Notes: generated by a model from the sequence alone, not told the origin. DNA of 6,908 bases from an uncultured Taibaiella sp. (GCA_946886975.1 CAMPJV010000137.1:1-6908), one strand, 5' to 3'. Positions 1 to 6,661 are shown, counted from the first letter of the stretch. A program made the numbers and translations.

Positions 1-589
1 AAGAACCTTGCCTTTTTAAAATACTGATAAACAATACTGCTTACCACTATCATGAAGGTGTCCAATGAAGACACCAAGGCAGCCCCAACGTAGTACAGGA
101 TATTTATCCAGTGATTCAATCATTATCTTTTATCTATGCGCCGTATTTTGCTCAGCTTGCTATAGGAAAAGACTCGAGACTATTAGGATCTTCGTACACC
201 ACAAAGCGGTAGTCGAGGGCCTATCAAGAGCAGCTCGAGCGGTCTAAACACCTTGCAATAAATATGCTGAACTAATAGCGGCGGAGGACCTGACCGAAAA
301 GCGTTTATCGCCCTGGCCGCAAGGCATGATGCACTGCAGCGCCTTCTATCAAACCGTAAGAATGCACTTCTTATAATGACCCACAAACAAATATGTCCTT
401 TTCTAGTGGCGGGCGGTCTACCTGCTTGTCAGTATCACATCTTTTGATAGAAACGAGCAGATCCTGGGAGTATGACCAGCTCTTTTGTCAAGACGCATTT
501 ACACTACGGGCATTTAAAAATAAATATTCGATGTCTTGTTACGGCGCGACAGGATGTGGCGTACCAGGATTGTTTCTTTGGAGGAGAGC
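1..589. other. Left-edge stretch with no supportable gene
   Basis: I find no convincing gene here. Stops are frequent in all six frames. The longest open stretches (about 60 to 67 codons at 65-247, 183-386 and 393-593) are rich in Arg, Ser and Cys, lack any motif I recognise, and lack the codon pattern of the real genes downstream. No tRNA-like cloverleaf or rRNA segment was seen. A small hairpin (GGTGTC at 57-62 with GACACC at 70-75, 7-base loop) has no T-run and is not a credible terminator. The stretch could be decayed coding sequence, a long intergenic region, or the far side of a gene outside the window. Confidence 0.5.
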
Positions 590-633
590 CTAGCCGTTAG
601 CCGCTAGTCATTAGCTTTTGGCCGTTGGCTTTT
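590..633. repeat. Degenerate 7-base tandem repeat array
   Basis: Six imperfect units with a period of exactly seven bases can be laid end to end from 592 to 633, with consensus AGCCGTT. The first two units are AGCCGTT and AGCCGCT; later ones drift (AGTCATT, then a T-rich unit) and the last two begin GG instead of AG. A partial unit precedes them at 590-591. The array sits in non-coding DNA about 115 bases past the folP stop codon. It resembles in style the heptanucleotide short tandem repeats known from filamentous cyanobacteria, but that is only an analogy. It compares with the second array at 2180-2221, which has the same period and the same TTAG core. Confidence 0.6.
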
Positions 634-748
634 TCAGAATCGCAACGATTAGTTGAAGTTCATTGACATATTGGGGAAAACAGGAAAGGCGAATAGAAAA
701 TAGAGCGCTGACACGGAAAGGTGGCGGCGTGGATTGCTTTTATTGCTT

Positions 749-1606
749 CTAAGCATTTAAGGCTTCATATAGCGATACCGTCTCGATGGCTTCTTTTACA
801 TCGTGAACCCGAAGGATGTTTGCTCCCTGCTGGAGGGCAATCATGTGGAGCGCCGTGGTGCCGTTAAGGGCGTGCTCAGGATTCACCTTTAGTGTTTTGC
901 AGATCATAGACTTCCGGGAAAGGCCGGCAACTATGGGCCTGCCCAGCATACGGAAAGTGTGGAGACCCCGCAGGAGGGTGAAGTTATGTGCAACGGTCTT
1001 GCCGAAGCCAAAGCCGGGGTCGATAATGATATCTGTAATGCCTGATGCGGTACCATGATCGCATACCTGCCGAAGGTAATCGCGGACCTCGTAAACGACA
1101 TCATCATACTGCGGGTCGACCTGCATGGTGGCGGGGGTGCCCTGCATGTGCATGGCTATGTATGGAACTCTAAGGGCAGCCACGGTGGCGAGCATATCAT
1201 TATCGAGTGTGCCGCTGCTGACATCATTGACCATGGATGCTCCAGCGGCTATGGCTTCCCTCGCCACGGCAGCATGATAAGTATCGATGGAAAGCCAGGT
1301 ATCCGGGAATCTCTGATGGATGTCGGCGATAAGGGGAATGACACGGCTAAGCTCCGTCTGCGGATCACTGATGCCTGCACCGGGCCTGGTAGTGGCACCA
1401 CCAATATCGAGGATGGTGGCTCCGTCGCTAAGCATCCGTTCTGCAGTATGCAATAGTACTCCCGGGGTAGCAAGACTGTCTTTAGTGTAGAAACTGTCGG
1501 GAGTAGCGTTGAGAATACCCATTACGACCGGGCGTGATAAGTCCAGCAGACGGCCCTTTGACTGCAGTGTGGTTTGTACGGGTAATAATGTATTTTTGGA
1601 CATCAT
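749..1606 (-). CDS. folP: Dihydropteroate synthase
   Basis: FolP condenses p-aminobenzoate with 6-hydroxymethyl-7,8-dihydropterin diphosphate to give 7,8-dihydropteroate in cytoplasmic folate synthesis; it is the sulfonamide target. The 285-residue product has the family length and a complete set of TIM-barrel pterin-site motifs: GILNATPDSF at 30-39 (usually NVTPDSF, so V to A at 34), DIGGATTRPGA at 67-77, SIDTY at 106-110, VNDVSSG at 126-132, MHMQGTP at 152-158, DPGFGFGKT at 196-204, GLSRKSM at 228-234 and RVHDV at 266-270. No key residue appears lost. The start is either of two adjacent ATG codons (1606 or 1603); an AAAAGG lies directly upstream at 1607-1612, which spaces slightly better for the second. 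The gene is divergent from the DUF1599 gene with only 15 bases between the outermost starts. No clear terminator is visible after its stop. Confidence 0.97.
   Translation of the reverse strand: MMSKNTLLPVQTTLQSKGRLLDLSRPVVMGILNATPDSFYTKDSLATPGVLLHTAERMLSDGATILDIGGATTRPGAGISDPQTELSRVIPLIADIHQRFPDTWLSIDTYHAAVAREAIAAGASMVNDVSSGTLDNDMLATVAALRVPYIAMHMQGTPATMQVDPQYDDVVYEVRDYLRQVCDHGTASGITDIIIDPGFGFGKTVAHNFTLLRGLHTFRMLGRPIVAGLSRKSMICKTLKVNPEHALNGTTALHMIALQQGANILRVHDVKEAIETVSLYEALNA
1573..1598 (+). promoter_or_regulatory. Candidate promoter for the DUF1599 cluster, inside folP
   Basis: TATTTTTG at 1591-1598 matches the Bacteroidota sigma -7 consensus TAnnTTTG exactly on the plus strand. It would place transcription start near 1605, about 17 bases before the first possible DUF1599 start codon and about 50 before the second. 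A TTTG at 1573-1576 could act as the -33 element, but the 14-base spacing is shorter than the usual 17 to 23, which lowers confidence. The element lies within the first codons of folP on the other strand. Confidence 0.4.
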
Positions 1607-1621
1607 CCTTTTACAAAGAAA

Positions 1622-2200
1622 ATGCAGGAGACGCTAAGCAGCAAGAACAAAGAAATGGCCAATACCACAGACCAATATAAAGAAGTTGTAGGAAGATGCA
1701 TGGACTTGTATGTGAAAAAGGCTAAAGACTACGGTACAAGCTGGAGGGTGCTGCGCCCAATAAGCATAGTAGACCAGATCTACATAAAAGCATGGCGGAT
1801 ACGCCAAATACAGGAAAAGGGCGTGCAAAAAATACAAGACAGCGTAGAAAGTGAGTTTATCGGGATAGTAAATTACGGGATCATAGCGCTGATCCAGATG
1901 GTCATACCACCCAATAGCGAAACAGACCTGAGCACTGATGAGGCCAAGGACTGGTATGAGCGTGAAGCTGGCAAGGTGGAGGAGCTGATGCTGCAGAAGA
2001 ACCATGATTATGGCGAGGCATGGAGGGATATGAGTCAGCAGAGTTTCGTGGACCTGATACTAGTGAAGCTGTTGCGCATAAAACAGATACTCGCGAACGA
2101 TGGCAAGGTGAGCGTGAGCGAGGGAATGGATGCGAACTTCGCGGATATAGTGAACTATGGGATATTTGCTTTGATTAAATTAGTAGATAGTAGGGAGTAG
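1622..2200 (+). CDS. DUF1599 protein with two tandem repeats
   Basis: This 192-residue soluble protein is a DUF1599 family member, a group common in Bacteroidota and, as I recall, also catalogued as nucleotide modification associated domain 1; its biochemical role is not known to me. Two copies of one module are visible, at about 33-93 and 126-187. Each has K-x-x-DYG-x-(S/A)-WR (34-42 and 126-135), then VD-x-I-x-x-K-x-x-RI-x-QI (50-63 and 143-156, L for I in copy two), then F-x-x-IVNYGI-x-ALI (79-91 and 173-185). An acidic linker separates them. No signal peptide or membrane segment is present. Met12 (ATG at 1655, after an A-rich leader) is a plausible alternative start, giving 181 residues, and fits where the family usually begins. 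The last residues and the stop codon lie inside a 7-base repeat array. It heads a plus-strand cluster and is divergent from folP. Confidence 0.9.
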   Translation: MQETLSSKNKEMANTTDQYKEVVGRCMDLYVKKAKDYGTSWRVLRPISIVDQIYIKAWRIRQIQEKGVQKIQDSVESEFIGIVNYGIIALIQMVIPPNSETDLSTDEAKDWYEREAGKVEELMLQKNHDYGEAWRDMSQQSFVDLILVKLLRIKQILANDGKVSVSEGMDANFADIVNYGIFALIKLVDSRE

Positions 2201-2221
2201 ATAGCAGTTAGTAGGGAGTGA
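2180..2221. repeat. 7-base tandem repeat array spanning the DUF1599 stop codon
   Basis: Six units of seven bases run from 2180 to 2221 with consensus close to (A/T)TAGTAG; the first two are TTAGTAG and ATAGTAG, and a TTAGTAG plus GG-initial unit recurs later. The array encodes the last six residues of the DUF1599 protein (about LVDSRE), includes its TAG stop (2198-2200) and continues about 21 bases into the intergenic region. Because the period is seven, each unit is read in a different frame. It shares period and TTAG core with the array at 590-633, though the rest of the unit differs. Confidence 0.65.
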
Positions 2222-2286
2222 TACTAGGAAGCGGTAAGCTTGGGATATAGAAACTTTTATTTAGGATTTATTTAAACCATTTGATA
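2201..2286. other. Intergenic gap between DUF1599 and DoxX-like genes
   Basis: The 86-base gap begins with the tail of the 7-base repeat array and then becomes AT-rich. No terminator hairpin is seen, so read-through from the DUF1599 gene is likely. A weak promoter-like pair (TTG at 2240-2242, then TAGGATTT at 2262-2269) matches the Bacteroidota consensus only partly and is not called as a promoter. Confidence 0.4.
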
Positions 2287-3420
2287 ATGAAGTATGTTCT
2301 TTGGCTGTTCAGGATAGTTGTTGGGGTGTTGTTTATCTTTTCGGGATTGATAAAGGCTAATGATCCTTCGGGGCTTAGCTATAAGATGAATGAGTTCTTC
2401 GAGGTATGGCATATGTACTGGGCCATGCCCTACTCTCTTGCGCTCTCGATAGCTATGATAGGTTTCGAGATCATCGCTGGTGTCGGCGTTTTGATTGGTG
2501 CCGCCTTCAGGGTTTTCTCGTTCCTGCTGCTGCTGCTCACGGCTTTCTTTACATTCCTGACCGCCTATGTGTACCTGACAGACAAGATAAAAGAGTGCGG
2601 CTGCTTTGGAGATTGTATCAAGATAAGCAATGCCGAAACGTTCTGGAAAGATGTGGTGCTGCTGATACTTGTGCTCATATTGTTTGCTTTCCGCAAGCGG
2701 ATACAGCCATTGTTCGGCGGATATGTTACGTCAGCCATTATGATCCTGACGGCGTTCTTCGCTTTTGGCGTTCAGTGGTATGTGCTGGAGCACCTTCCGT
2801 TCTATGATTGCCTGCCCTATAAACAAGGAGCCAATGTGTGGCAGAAGATGCAGGTGCCTCCGGGATCTGTACCAGACCAGTACGAGTCGGTAATGATCTA
2901 TGAGAAGGATGGCAAGCAACAAGAGTTTACTATGGAAAACTATCCGTGGCAGGACACCACGTGGAAGTTTGTGGACAGGAAGGACAAGCTGGTGAAGAAA
3001 GGTAATGCAGACCCTGAAATCAAAGACTTTACCATAACCGATGCCGGAGGTACCGACCATGCGCAGGAGATACTGGCCACTAAAGGCTATACTTTCTTCC
3101 TCTTCGTGAGAGACCCTGAAAAGGCGAGAAAGGACAACTTCGACAACCTGCGGAACCTAATGGCAAAGGCTAATCAGCTTAATATCCCATTCTATGTATT
3201 GAGTTCAGGTAGCCAGGAGTCTACTGAGGCCTTCGCGGCAGCGAATAGGCTGCAAGGTGCTGAATACATGGTTCTTGACGCTACTGTGAGCAAGACGGCT
3301 ATGAGAAGTAATCCGGGGCTGATGCTGCTGAAGGACGGTGTCATCCAGGAAAAGTGGAGCTTCAGGGATTATCCTAAGGACATAACACTGGATGGCGAAC
3401 AACTGAAAATAGTACAATAG
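2287..3420 (+). CDS. BT_3928-type membrane protein: DoxX/MauE-like domain plus thioredoxin-like tail
   Basis: The 377-residue protein has an N-terminal DoxX/MauE-like membrane domain and a C-terminal soluble domain, the layout of the Bacteroidota BT_3928 family. Membrane segments appear at about 4-24, 50-72, 75-97, 121-136 and 147-165; an odd count would put the tail outside the cytoplasm. The signature RIVVGVLFIFSGLIKANDP (10-28) is typical of DoxX-like proteins. A cysteine cluster CGCFGDC (104-110), between the third and fourth segments, recalls MauE-type proteins tied to disulfide chemistry. The tail (about 245-377) ends with NPGLMLLKDGVI (342-353), as in thioredoxin folds, but has no CxxC pair, so it is probably not itself a classical oxidoreductase. 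The ATG at 2287 is preferred over an in-frame TTG at 2281. Its TAG stop overlaps the next gene's GTG by one base, suggesting translational coupling. The precise function is unknown; a redox or cysteine-maintenance role is inference. Confidence 0.85.
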   Translation: MKYVLWLFRIVVGVLFIFSGLIKANDPSGLSYKMNEFFEVWHMYWAMPYSLALSIAMIGFEIIAGVGVLIGAAFRVFSFLLLLLTAFFTFLTAYVYLTDKIKECGCFGDCIKISNAETFWKDVVLLILVLILFAFRKRIQPLFGGYVTSAIMILTAFFAFGVQWYVLEHLPFYDCLPYKQGANVWQKMQVPPGSVPDQYESVMIYEKDGKQQEFTMENYPWQDTTWKFVDRKDKLVKKGNADPEIKDFTITDAGGTDHAQEILATKGYTFFLFVRDPEKARKDNFDNLRNLMAKANQLNIPFYVLSSGSQESTEAFAAANRLQGAEYMVLDATVSKTAMRSNPGLMLLKDGVIQEKWSFRDYPKDITLDGEQLKIVQ

Positions 3421-4478
3421 TGTTGCGATTCCTGGCGGGACGGTTGAGGTATAGTTTGCTGGTCTTGCTGGGAGTGGTGACCCTGGTGTTCTTCCTCTTC
3501 AACGTACTGCCGGGAGACCCTGCGCGGCTAACAATGGGGCAGAGAAGTGATCTTGCCACACTGGAAAATGTTCGCAGGGAAATGAACCTGGACAAGCCGC
3601 TGGTGACAAGGTATTTCCTATTCCTGAACGATCTCTCTCCCATAAGCCTGTATAAGGCCGACAGCGCCAACAAGGCCAAATACAGTTTCGTGAGGCTGAT
3701 TCCGCTGCCGAAGGACAGGTGGGTAGTTGCGAAGACGCCATACCTTGGGAGATCCTACAGAACTAAAAGGGAGGTGGCGACAGTTCTCAGCGAGGCACTG
3801 CCAGGGACCATAGTCCTCGCACTGTCTGCAATGATCATAGCAACGATACTCGGGATACTGCTTGGAATTATTGCGGCGCTTAAGAAGGGGACGTGGATGG
3901 ACACTTCGGCCATAGCCGCGAGTGTCGCAGGAATATCCTTACCCTCCTTCTTTGCGGGTTTACTGATCGCGTACCTGTTTGGCTACCTTCTTCACAACTA
4001 TACCGGGCTGAACATGACGGGCAGTCTTTGGGAGTATGATGCATTTAAAGGCAGAAGGCTTGCATTACAAAACCTCGTGCTTCCGGCAATCGCCCTTGGA
4101 ATCCGGCCGCTTGCAATCATCACCCAGCTAACGAGGAGCTCATTGCTTGATGTGCTGTCGCAGGACTATATCAGGACTGCCTATGCGAAGGGACTTTCCA
4201 CAAGAAAGGTGGTATTCAGGCATGCACTGCCGAACGCTCTAAACCCCGTGATAACCGCCATTTCCGGCTGGCTTGCTGAATTGCTGGCGGGGTCTTTCTT
4301 CGTGGAATATATCTTTGGCTGGAAAGGCGTAGGGAAAATAACCGTAGACGCCCTTGACAAGTTCGATTTTCCGATAGTAATGGGTTCTGTGCTACTGACC
4401 GCGTTTATTTTCATCATCATCAACCTGCTGACTGACATGCTGTACGGCTGGCTGGACCCCAGAGTGAGGCTACAATAA
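3420..4478 (+). CDS. ABC transporter permease, OppB/DppB type
   Basis: This is an inner-membrane permease of the binding-protein-dependent transport family that moves peptides, nickel or similar solutes. Over 352 residues it shows about six membrane segments (9-29, 127-153, 163-190, 216-236, 277-297, 318-341). The N-terminal NVLPGDPA (28-35), the cytoplasmic EAA-type loop that docks the ATPase (DYIRTAYAKGLSTRKVVF at 249-266, then RHALPNALNPVI) and the C-terminal LDPRVR (345-350) are all typical. The segment between NDL (70-72) and YLGRSY (108-113) is roughly 35 residues longer than in E. coli-type DppB, probably an enlarged extracytoplasmic loop. The start is GTG at 3420, overlapping the preceding stop by one base. 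No ATPase, partner permease or solute-binding protein lies in the window, so the substrate cannot be assigned. A strong terminator follows. Confidence 0.93.
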   Translation: MLRFLAGRLRYSLLVLLGVVTLVFFLFNVLPGDPARLTMGQRSDLATLENVRREMNLDKPLVTRYFLFLNDLSPISLYKADSANKAKYSFVRLIPLPKDRWVVAKTPYLGRSYRTKREVATVLSEALPGTIVLALSAMIIATILGILLGIIAALKKGTWMDTSAIAASVAGISLPSFFAGLLIAYLFGYLLHNYTGLNMTGSLWEYDAFKGRRLALQNLVLPAIALGIRPLAIITQLTRSSLLDVLSQDYIRTAYAKGLSTRKVVFRHALPNALNPVITAISGWLAELLAGSFFVEYIFGWKGVGKITVDALDKFDFPIVMGSVLLTAFIFIIINLLTDMLYGWLDPRVRLQ

Positions 4479-4533
4479 CGTGTATAGCTACGAGGGTTGT
4501 AGACCACACCTGATATTATACCCCTGAAAAATC

Positions 4534-4568
4534 AAAGAAGGCAACACCTTCAGCGCTGCCTTCTTTTT
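4534..4568 (+). terminator. Intrinsic terminator after the permease gene
   Basis: A perfect 10-base-pair stem (AAAGAAGGCA at 4534-4543 with TGCCTTCTTT at 4557-4566) encloses a 13-base loop and runs into a short T tract ending at 4568. It closes the DUF1599/DoxX/permease cluster, 56 bases after the permease stop. The A-rich 5' side means it could also act weakly on the minus strand, but no minus-strand gene needs it. Confidence 0.85.
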
Positions 4569-4664
4569 ATACAGGTTTTCATATTTGGTAAAGCCGGCGT
4601 TCGCTATAAATCATCTGTCCTTCATTCGTTATTCTGCCGGGGCCCATTATCCAACCCTACAGTT

Positions 4665-4680
4665 GTATTGCAAGCAATAC
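4665..4680. promoter_or_regulatory. Dyad-symmetric site, possible operator
   Basis: GTATTGC (4665-4671) and GCAATAC (4674-4680) form a perfect 7-base inverted repeat around a two-base AA centre. The compact form suits a dimeric helix-turn-helix regulator better than an RNA hairpin, since the loop would be too short. It lies about 104 bases upstream of the predicted -33 region of etfB, which is far for a classic repressor but possible for an activator. It may also be chance. Confidence 0.25.
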
Positions 4681-4783
4681 TATGCCAAGGGAGGAGCAGT
4701 TACTGTTAAAAGAACGCTGACTGACAGCAGCCTTCACATTAAACCTCATAAGGTCTGACGGATACCTGACATGACCAACGACC

Positions 4784-4814
4784 TTTTTAGATAACGCATT
4801 TTACCGTAGGTTTG
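4784..4814 (+). promoter_or_regulatory. Candidate promoter of etfBA
   Basis: TAGGTTTG at 4807-4814 matches the Bacteroidota -7 consensus TAnnTTTG exactly. A TTTTTAG at 4784-4790, with its T run ending 18 bases before the -7 element, is an imperfect -33 element at the expected distance. Predicted transcription start is near 4821, leaving a leader of about 48 bases before the etfB ATG. Confidence 0.5.
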
Positions 4815-4868
4815 CAATCCATTTCGCAGTACAGCTAATGGTTTATCCACAAAATAAACATACCTCGA

Positions 4869-5612
4869 ATGAAGATTTTAGTTTGTATCAGTCAGGTACC
4901 GGACACTACAACAAAGATTGCTTTCAGCGATAACAACACTAAGTTTAACACCCAGGGAGTGACCATGGTCATCAACCCATATGATGAGTGGTACGCATTA
5001 GTAAGGGCATTAGAGCTGAAGGAAGGCGGCGCTGCAACCGCAGTGAACCTTGTAACAGTAGGAAAGGCGGACGCTGAGCCGGTTATCCGTAAGGCATTGG
5101 CTTTAGGCGGAGATGAGGCGATAAGAATAGATACGGATAGCAACGATCCATATGTAGTGGCCGCACAGATAGCCGCATATGCAAAGGCAGAAAGCTATGA
5201 TCTGATACTCTGCGGTAAAGAGAGCATTGACTACAATAACGGTGTTGTTGGCGCTATGCTGGCTGAACTACTGGACATGGATTACATAGGCTTTGCCAAC
5301 AAAATGGAAATAAGCGGCAACACAGCTACGGTAACCCGGGAGATAGAAGGCGGTGAAGAAGTGGACACCTGCAACCTACCGTTAGTGGTAAGCTGCCAGA
5401 AAGGAATGGCTGAAGCCCGCATACCTAATATGAGAGGTATTATGGCTGCCAGGACCAAGCCTTTAAAGGTCGTGCCTCCCGCGGCAGTTGACGCTTTGAG
5501 CGAGATCGTATCTTACGATTTGCCGCCAGCCAAGACAGGCGTAAAGATGTTCAGCTCTGAGCAGGTGGACGACCTGGTAAATGCGCTTCATAGTGAGGCT
5601 AAGGTGATATAG
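4869..5612 (+). CDS. etfB: Electron transfer flavoprotein subunit beta
   Basis: EtfB pairs with EtfA to form the soluble electron transfer flavoprotein, which accepts electrons from acyl-CoA and other flavoprotein dehydrogenases and passes them to ETF:quinone oxidoreductase. The 247-residue length is typical. The N-terminus MKILVCISQVPDT (1-13), the nucleotide-binding VINPYDEWYALVRALEL (34-50), VTVGK (62-66), and CGKESIDYNNGVVGAMLAE (115-133) are standard. VTREIEGGEEV (155-165) followed by LPLVVSC (170-176) is a near match to the family signature, with Asp166 where a branched aliphatic residue is usual. RIPNMRGIMAARTKPL (184-199) contacts the partner subunit in known structures. The ATG at 4869 has an A-rich leader. 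etfA follows 51 bases later in the same direction. No dehydrogenase gene is adjacent. Confidence 0.97.
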   Translation: MKILVCISQVPDTTTKIAFSDNNTKFNTQGVTMVINPYDEWYALVRALELKEGGAATAVNLVTVGKADAEPVIRKALALGGDEAIRIDTDSNDPYVVAAQIAAYAKAESYDLILCGKESIDYNNGVVGAMLAELLDMDYIGFANKMEISGNTATVTREIEGGEEVDTCNLPLVVSCQKGMAEARIPNMRGIMAARTKPLKVVPPAAVDALSEIVSYDLPPAKTGVKMFSSEQVDDLVNALHSEAKVI

Positions 5613-5663
5613 ATGTCTCTATGACAAAAGAACTAATCAGTTAACTCTTAACAATCATTACAA

Positions 5664-6641
5664 ATGTCTGTACTAGTATTAGCAGAACATACACAAGGCG
5701 TCTTTAAGAAAAAGACATTTGAAGCAATACAATATGGAGCGGCCATTGCCCAGAGCATGGGAACGACTACTACCGCCCTGGTACTGGGTACTGTAGATGA
5801 AGGCTTGCTGACACAGTTGGGTTCTTATGGCGCGCAGAAGGTGTTGCATGTGACCGACGCAAGACTGGATAACCTTAGTGCGAGGGCATATACCAGAGCA
5901 CTGGCAGTGGCTGCAGAGAAGGAAGGCTCAAAAGTGATCGTAGCGTTGCATGATGTAACAGGTAAAGCGGTTGCACCGAGATTGGCCGCGCGGCTGAGTG
6001 CGGGTATGGTGGCAGGGGCCATCTCCTACCCTGATGTCGCAAATGGATTCCAAATTAAGAAAGCAGTATTTGCTGGTAAAGGATTCGCATATGTAAGTAT
6101 TCGCAGCGACGTTAAGGTGGTGACGCTAATGCCAAACAGTTTCCCGGTGAAGAAAGGGGAAGGTGCCGCATCAGTGGAAAAGCTGGAAGTAAGCTTCGAT
6201 GAAAAAGACTTTGGCGTACAAGTGAAAGAGGTAAACAAAGTTACAGGGAGCGTGCCACTCGCTGAGGCCGAACTGGTCGTTTCCGGAGGGAGAGGATTAA
6301 AGGGTCCTGAGAACTGGCATATACTTGAAGATCTCGCTTCTGCTTTCGGAGCGGCATTAGCATGTTCACGTCCGGTAGCTGATAGTCACTGGCGCCCCCA
6401 TCATGAGCACGTTGGCCAGACAGGTGGTACCATCCGTCCAAACCTCTACGTAGCAGTCGGTATCTCAGGTGCGATCCAGCACCTTGCAGGAGTAAACGGC
6501 TCTAAAATAATTGTGGTAATCAATAAAGACCCTGAGGCGCCTTTCTTCAAAGCCGCTGATTATGGGATAGTTGGGGATGCACTTGAGGTATTGCCCAAGC
6601 TAACAGCAGCCGTAAAGAAATTCAGGGAGACACAGCACTAA
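5664..6641 (+). CDS. etfA: Electron transfer flavoprotein subunit alpha
   Basis: EtfA carries the FAD of the electron transfer flavoprotein heterodimer. The 325-residue protein has an N-terminal alpha/beta domain (about 1-190) and the conserved C-terminal FAD domain (about 200-325). Key motifs are [14 protein letters not shown] (205-218), SRPVADSHW (235-243), [20 protein letters not shown] (250-269), [20 protein letters not shown] (271-290), then [18 protein letters not shown] (294-311). The PROSITE-type alpha signature is met except for Val285 where Ala is usual. His242 to His249 (HWRPHHEH) is histidine-rich compared with many EtfA proteins. It is probably co-transcribed with etfB; the 51-base gap shows no terminator, and the start has an A-rich leader without a clear Shine-Dalgarno. 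A strong terminator follows at 6662-6694. Confidence 0.97.
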   Translation: MSVLVLAEHTQGVFKKKTFEAIQYGAAIAQSMGTTTTALVLGTVDEGLLTQLGSYGAQKVLHVTDARLDNLSARAYTRALAVAAEKEGSKVIVALHDVTGKAVAPRLAARLSAGMVAGAISYPDVANGFQIKKAVFAGKGFAYVSIRSDVKVVTLMPNSFPVKKGEGAASVEKLEVSFDEKDFGVQVKEVNKVTGSVPLAEAELVVSGGRGLKGPENWHILEDLASAFGAALACSRPVADSHWRPHHEHVGQTGGTIRPNLYVAVGISGAIQHLAGVNGSKIIVVINKDPEAPFFKAADYGIVGDALEVLPKLTAAVKKFRETQH

Positions 6642-6661
6642 TACTATACAAAGGCAGTTAT

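Larger units (their letters stand above)
4569..4868. other. Intergenic leader region upstream of etfB
   Basis: The 300 bases between the terminator and etfB hold no credible gene; the open frames are very short and no tRNA or known riboswitch pattern was recognised. What can be seen is a dyad at 4665-4680 and a promoter match at 4784-4814, both described separately. The region after the promoter, about 54 bases to the etfB start, is AT-rich without a clear Shine-Dalgarno sequence. Confidence 0.5.

Noticed and set aside
65..376. Possible decayed gene in one plus frame (65-247, stop, then 248-376)
   Set aside because: The second half reads somewhat protein-like, but I recognise no family and an in-frame stop divides it, so there is no support beyond chance.
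393..593. 66-codon open frame on the plus strand
   Set aside because: It is rich in Ser, Cys and Arg, has no motif and no convincing start context; it ends in the 7-base repeat array.
590..633. CRISPR-like array
   Set aside because: The units are seven bases with no spacers and no cas genes nearby, so this is a simple tandem repeat.
1055..1456. 133-codon open frame on the plus strand within folP
   Set aside because: It is antisense to the conserved FolP motifs, and its composition follows from folP codons read backwards.
1634..2005. 123-codon minus-strand open frame opposite the DUF1599 gene
   Set aside because: The plus strand encodes two conserved DUF1599 modules; the minus frame shows no family features.
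2281..2286. TTG as start codon for the DoxX-like protein
   Set aside because: The ATG two codons later gives a typical membrane-protein N-terminus, and TTG starts are uncommon.
2406..2807. 133-codon open frame on the plus strand within the DoxX-like gene
   Set aside because: It overlaps the membrane domain in another frame, is rich in Arg and Cys, and has no recognisable motif.
4682..4720. Short 12-codon open frame after a possible start at 4682
   Set aside because: Too short, with no distinctive content; it lies beside the dyad and is probably chance.
5640..5652. Inverted repeat GTTAA-CTC-TTAAC between etfB and etfA
   Set aside because: Five-base arms in AT-rich DNA are expected by chance, and a terminator here would split a conserved gene pair.
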